A DNA stretch of 7,572 bases from CAUZRD01 sp963582255 (GTDB taxonomy: Bacteria > Pseudomonadota > Alphaproteobacteria > Rhizobiales > TMED25). The translations under genes were made by a program, and so were the position numbers. Within the stretch, counting starts at the first letter, position 1. Each line of letters opens with the position of its first letter. Below the pieces are notes generated by a model. It did not search any database. It saw only the letters and a list, made by a program, of their open reading frames with translations, and was not told the DNA's origin. The stretch spans positions 1 through 7,572 of the forward strand of contig CAUZRD010000102.1 of assembly GCA_963582255.1 (NCBI GenBank). The letters are read 5' to 3'. Below, piece after piece: positions 5,411 through 7,572 of the stretch.

Positions 5411-5452
5411 TTACTCTGTCCCTTCATTATTTAGATCTCTCTGACCCTATTG
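5411..5452 (-). repeat. Two REP-like heads downstream of the transposase relic
   Basis: Read on the minus strand, AATAGGGTCAGAGAGATCT (5452-5434) and GAAGGGACAGAGTAAAAA (5425-5408) are two same-direction copies of the family head, about 26 bases apart. They begin 10 bases after the relic's stop codon. They lie just upstream of the promoter region of the CvfB-S4 gene. Confidence 0.5.
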
Positions 5453-5469
5453 ATATCGCCTGCATGCTG

Positions 5470-5475
5470 TACAAT
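5470..5475 (+). promoter_or_regulatory. Candidate -10 box upstream of the CvfB-S4 gene
   Basis: TACAAT matches five of six consensus bases and is 45 bases before the ATG at 5520. The nearest good -35 (TTGATA, 5450-5455) is only 14 bases away, which is too short, and it overlaps the edge of the REP-like element. The promoter may therefore have been altered by the repeat, or may lack a normal -35. Confidence 0.3.
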
Positions 5476-5519
5476 TGCCGCCCCATCGATCTTTAGTAAA
5501 TCCTGACTACTAATTGCCT

Positions 5520-6689
5520 ATGATTACCCTTGGTCAATATTACTCCTTACCGGTTGGCCAGCGCGTTGATGACGGCTACATGCTGGATGCCGGGGAGCTT
5601 GGAGAAGTGCTGCTTCCTGCAAGACATGTTCCCGAAAAACTGAAGACTGGCGATACAGTGGATGTTTTTCTCTATCTGGATACTGATGAACTTCCGGTTG
5701 CCACCACCGGAAAACCCAAGGCATGCGTTGGCGAATTTGCGTATTTAAAAGTTGCTGCAACGACGGATATCGGTGCGTTCCTGGACTGGGGTTTAGAGAA
5801 AGATGTATTGGCACCTTTTGCTGAACAGCATCGCCCCATGCATGGGGGTCGTTCCTATCTGGTATACCTATACCTTAATAAAATAGACGGCAGAATTACG
5901 GCTACGTCTAAAATAGACAAGGTACTTGATGATGATAAATCGCATGATTTTGAAAAAGGCCAGCCCGTCGATCTGATTGTTGCCAATACTACTGATCTTG
6001 GGTTCAAGGCGATCATTAATCACAGTCACTGGGGAGTACTTTATAAGAGTGATGTGCATCAACGCTTGAGTTTTGGGCAGAGCATCAATGGCTATATCAA
6101 ACATGTCAGGCCAGACGGAAAAATTGACTTAATATTACAGGAAGGCAAGGGGGCTCGCGATAAAAACGCGGAAAGCATTGTGAATTATTTGAACGCCAAA
6201 AACGGCTTTGCCCCGGTGCATGACAACTCTGACCCACAAACCATTGTTAATTTATTGGGCATGAGTAAAGGCGCTTTTAAAAAAGCCATTGGTAAGCTGT
6301 ATCGGGAGCGGATCATCAGTATTGAAGAAGAGGGCATCCGTTTGCTGCAAAAAGACGAAGTCGACAGCATCAACGACGATATTGTAGTGCCCGATAAAGA
6401 ATCAGTGAAAGTGACAAAGAAAGTGCCAGAGAAAAAGCCTGAAGAAAATATTGCTCAAACGCTGCGAGTAGTGGAACTTAGTAGGGAGCCCATTGAGCTT
6501 TACAAAATTTTAAAGTTTGAAGGTCTGGCAGGAAGTGGTGGGGAAGCAAGGAATATAGTGGCTGATGGCCATGTTTTGCTGAATGGTAAGGTTGAAACCC
6601 AAAAACGAAAAAAAATTATGTCCGGGGATGTTATTGAATTCGGTAATGAAAAGTTGAACATCCAACTTGAGAAAAAAAATGACCAATAA
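5520..6689 (+). CDS. cvfB: CvfB-family S1-domain RNA-binding protein fused to a C-terminal S4 domain
   Basis: A 389-residue cytoplasmic protein. I choose ATG 5520 because the product then begins MITLGQYYSLPVG, as CvfB proteins do; a TTG two codons earlier is also possible, and neither has a clear ribosome site. Domains in order: S1-like 1 (about 1-65, GEVLLPARHVP, VDVFLYLDTDELPVATT), S1-like 2 (about 68-135, VGEFAYLKV, GAFLDWGLEKDVLAPFAEQ), S1-like 3 (about 145-210), and a winged helix (about 225-275, VNLLGMSKGAFKKAIGKLY). A lysine-rich linker (about 290-315) follows, then an S4 RNA-binding domain (about 320-385) with ELYKILKFEGLAGSGGEAR and VLLNGKVETQKRKKIMSGD, very like E. coli YbcJ. CvfB proteins are normally about 280-300 residues without the S4 part. 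Staphylococcal CvfB binds RNA and affects virulence gene expression; here an RNA or ribosome-related role is inferred. The 3' end overlaps the DUF1456 gene. Confidence 0.9.
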   Translation: MITLGQYYSLPVGQRVDDGYMLDAGELGEVLLPARHVPEKLKTGDTVDVFLYLDTDELPVATTGKPKACVGEFAYLKVAATTDIGAFLDWGLEKDVLAPFAEQHRPMHGGRSYLVYLYLNKIDGRITATSKIDKVLDDDKSHDFEKGQPVDLIVANTTDLGFKAIINHSHWGVLYKSDVHQRLSFGQSINGYIKHVRPDGKIDLILQEGKGARDKNAESIVNYLNAKNGFAPVHDNSDPQTIVNLLGMSKGAFKKAIGKLYRERIISIEEEGIRLLQKDEVDSINDDIVVPDKESVKVTKKVPEKKPEENIAQTLRVVELSREPIELYKILKFEGLAGSGGEARNIVADGHVLLNGKVETQKRKKIMSGDVIEFGNEKLNIQLEKKNDQ

Positions 6690-7137
6690 TGGCTGTCTGC
6701 GCCGCATTCACGCGATTCTGGATCTTGATGAGTCGACGATGAAAAGCATTATTTCAAATATGGGTCAACAAGTTACACAGGAAGAAATTAACAATCTACT
6801 TGAGAAAGAAGACGCAGATGCAGATGCGTTCACTGAATGCACTGACATACTCTTCGGCGCATTCCTGGATGGATTGATCATCGAAAAGCGCGGCACAAAG
6901 GAGAGCGCTAAACCACCAGAGGAAGAACGTTTAAAAAATAATATTATATTAAAAAAACTGAGAATCGCTTTTGATTTAAAAACGGAATATATTTTATTTA
7001 TTTTGTCTCTTACCGAATGTAGGTTCAGCAAGCATGAGCTCAGCGCATTTTTTCGAAAATCCGAATCCAATCATTTCAGGGTATGCAAAGATCATGTTTT
7101 GGAAAATCTTTTTGAGAGCTTGCAGATTATTAATTAA
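6679..7137 (+). CDS. DUF1456 (YehS-like) family protein
   Basis: A 152-residue cytoplasmic protein starting at ATG 6679, inside the last 11 bases of the CvfB-S4 gene, which suggests translational coupling. The family's two homologous halves are visible. The first is residues about 1-68 (MTNNGCLRRIHAILDLDES ... LLEKEDADADAFTEC ... FLDGLIIEKRG). The second is about 86-150 (NNIILKKLRIAFDLKTEYI ... HFRVCKDHVLENLFESL). The order EKRG, an acidic linker, then NNIILKKLRIAF matches E. coli YehS. The acidic loop in the first half carries a small in-frame duplication (GCAGATGCAGATGC near 6816). No biochemical role is known to me. The gene is much more AT-rich than its upstream neighbour. Confidence 0.9.
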   Translation: MTNNGCLRRIHAILDLDESTMKSIISNMGQQVTQEEINNLLEKEDADADAFTECTDILFGAFLDGLIIEKRGTKESAKPPEEERLKNNIILKKLRIAFDLKTEYILFILSLTECRFSKHELSAFFRKSESNHFRVCKDHVLENLFESLQIIN

Positions 7138-7191
7138 GCGGATACAGAGGCCAAATTTTAATTCGTTCTAGTAAGATGACTTACAAATAAT

Positions 7192-7572
7192 TCATTCATT
7201 TTCTTTAATTTTTAGCGGCTCTCCGTCAAATTTAATCCCTGCCCAACCGCTCAGTGCAAAATTCCTGATATTGCCATGATCTGTGCCTTCTGGATTTGGG
7301 AGTACATCAACTCTGTAGTAATCACCAAAACAGTTCAGGGTTTGATTCACATCCAGCTTCTGTAATTGGGCAAAAGCAAATACTTTGCAGGATATTTCAT
7401 TGGTGCCCGCTTCATTGGTTCTCTGATCAGGTTCTTCTCCACTGACAAAGCGCGTTGGCATGTAATCATAGTGGGCATTGATCACGTCAATTACCTGATC
7501 AAACGCTACCATGTCGGGATCATTGGCAAGCTGACTTAATAGTTGGTTTAGTGCGTTTTCTGTGTTTGATGA
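7192..7572 (-). CDS. HopJ-family protein, 5' end beyond window
   Basis: The frame is open to the right edge; 126 residues are visible and the start codon must lie just outside. The methionine at 7512 is unlikely to be the start because conserved helix residues (ENALNQLLSQLANDPD) precede it. The family core is plain: FDQVIDVINAHYDYMPTRF, CKVFAFAQLQKL, CFGDYYRVDVL, NIRNFALSGWAGIKFDGEPL. The name comes from a Pseudomonas syringae type III effector, but homologues are widespread in free-living proteobacteria, and nothing nearby suggests a secretion system. The function is unknown. It converges on the DUF1456 gene across 54 bases, where I see no convincing terminator. Confidence 0.9.
   Translation of the reverse strand, partial: SSNTENALNQLLSQLANDPDMVAFDQVIDVINAHYDYMPTRFVSGEEPDQRTNEAGTNEISCKVFAFAQLQKLDVNQTLNCFGDYYRVDVLPNPEGTDHGNIRNFALSGWAGIKFDGEPLKIKENE

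Noticed and set aside
7166..7184. Small hairpin GTAAG-ATGA-CTTAC between the DUF1456 and HopJ genes as a terminator
   Set aside because: Only five base pairs, low G+C and no T-run on either strand.
1..7572. CRISPR array, tRNA, rRNA or intact insertion sequence
   Set aside because: No regularly spaced repeats, no cloverleaf or rRNA-like sequence, and no full transposase were seen.

Overview
The window looks like a chromosomal segment of a Gram-negative bacterium, most probably a marine or soil gammaproteobacterium. The reasons are a cytochrome c5-type gene, a DUF1456 (YehS-like) protein, a HopJ-family protein, a CvfB protein carrying a YbcJ-like S4 domain, many Sec signal peptides, and REP-like palindromes with what looks like a relic of their transposase. 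No taxonomic marker is present, so this is inference. By eye the left half (to about 4000) is clearly richer in G+C than the right half, which becomes AT-rich around 6700-7200.

Layout. At the left edge a minus-strand gene running out of the window (956 to 1) encodes a secreted G8-domain/beta-helix protein resembling the animal hyaluronidase CEMIP/TMEM2. It is divergent from a periplasmic cytochrome c5-like gene (1224-1607), which is followed by a subclass B3-type metallo-beta-lactamase-fold enzyme (1681-2517). The latter converges, across a probable bidirectional terminator (2523-2572), on a two-gene minus-strand operon: a secreted protein of unnamed family (3979-3275), then a DUF6152 protein (3263-2706). 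Divergent from that operon is an exported cupin (4139-4570), then an unrecognised exported protein with a poorly defined start (about 4692-5234). The right third holds cytoplasmic genes: a CvfB-S4 fusion (5520-6689) overlapping a DUF1456 gene (6679-7137), and a convergent HopJ-family gene cut by the right edge (7572-7192).

Functional reading. From 1 to 5234 nearly every product carries an export signal, several bind or may bind metal or heme (cytochrome, metallohydrolase, cupin, possibly DUF6152), and none forms a pathway I can name. The right third suggests RNA binding/translation (CvfB-S4) with small conserved proteins of unknown function.

The most distinctive non-coding signal is a family of degenerate elements of the type AAAGGGACAGA(G)T..TTTGATT, found at gene ends (about 1610, 2523, 2697, 4572, 5242, 5411, 5437). 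Between two of them (5300-5401) lies a 33-codon reading frame that resembles the C-terminal tail of REP-associated tyrosine transposases (RAYT/Y1 family). I read this as a decayed REP-RAYT-REP locus with scattered REP-like copies nearby; one copy supplies the last codons of the DUF6152 gene.
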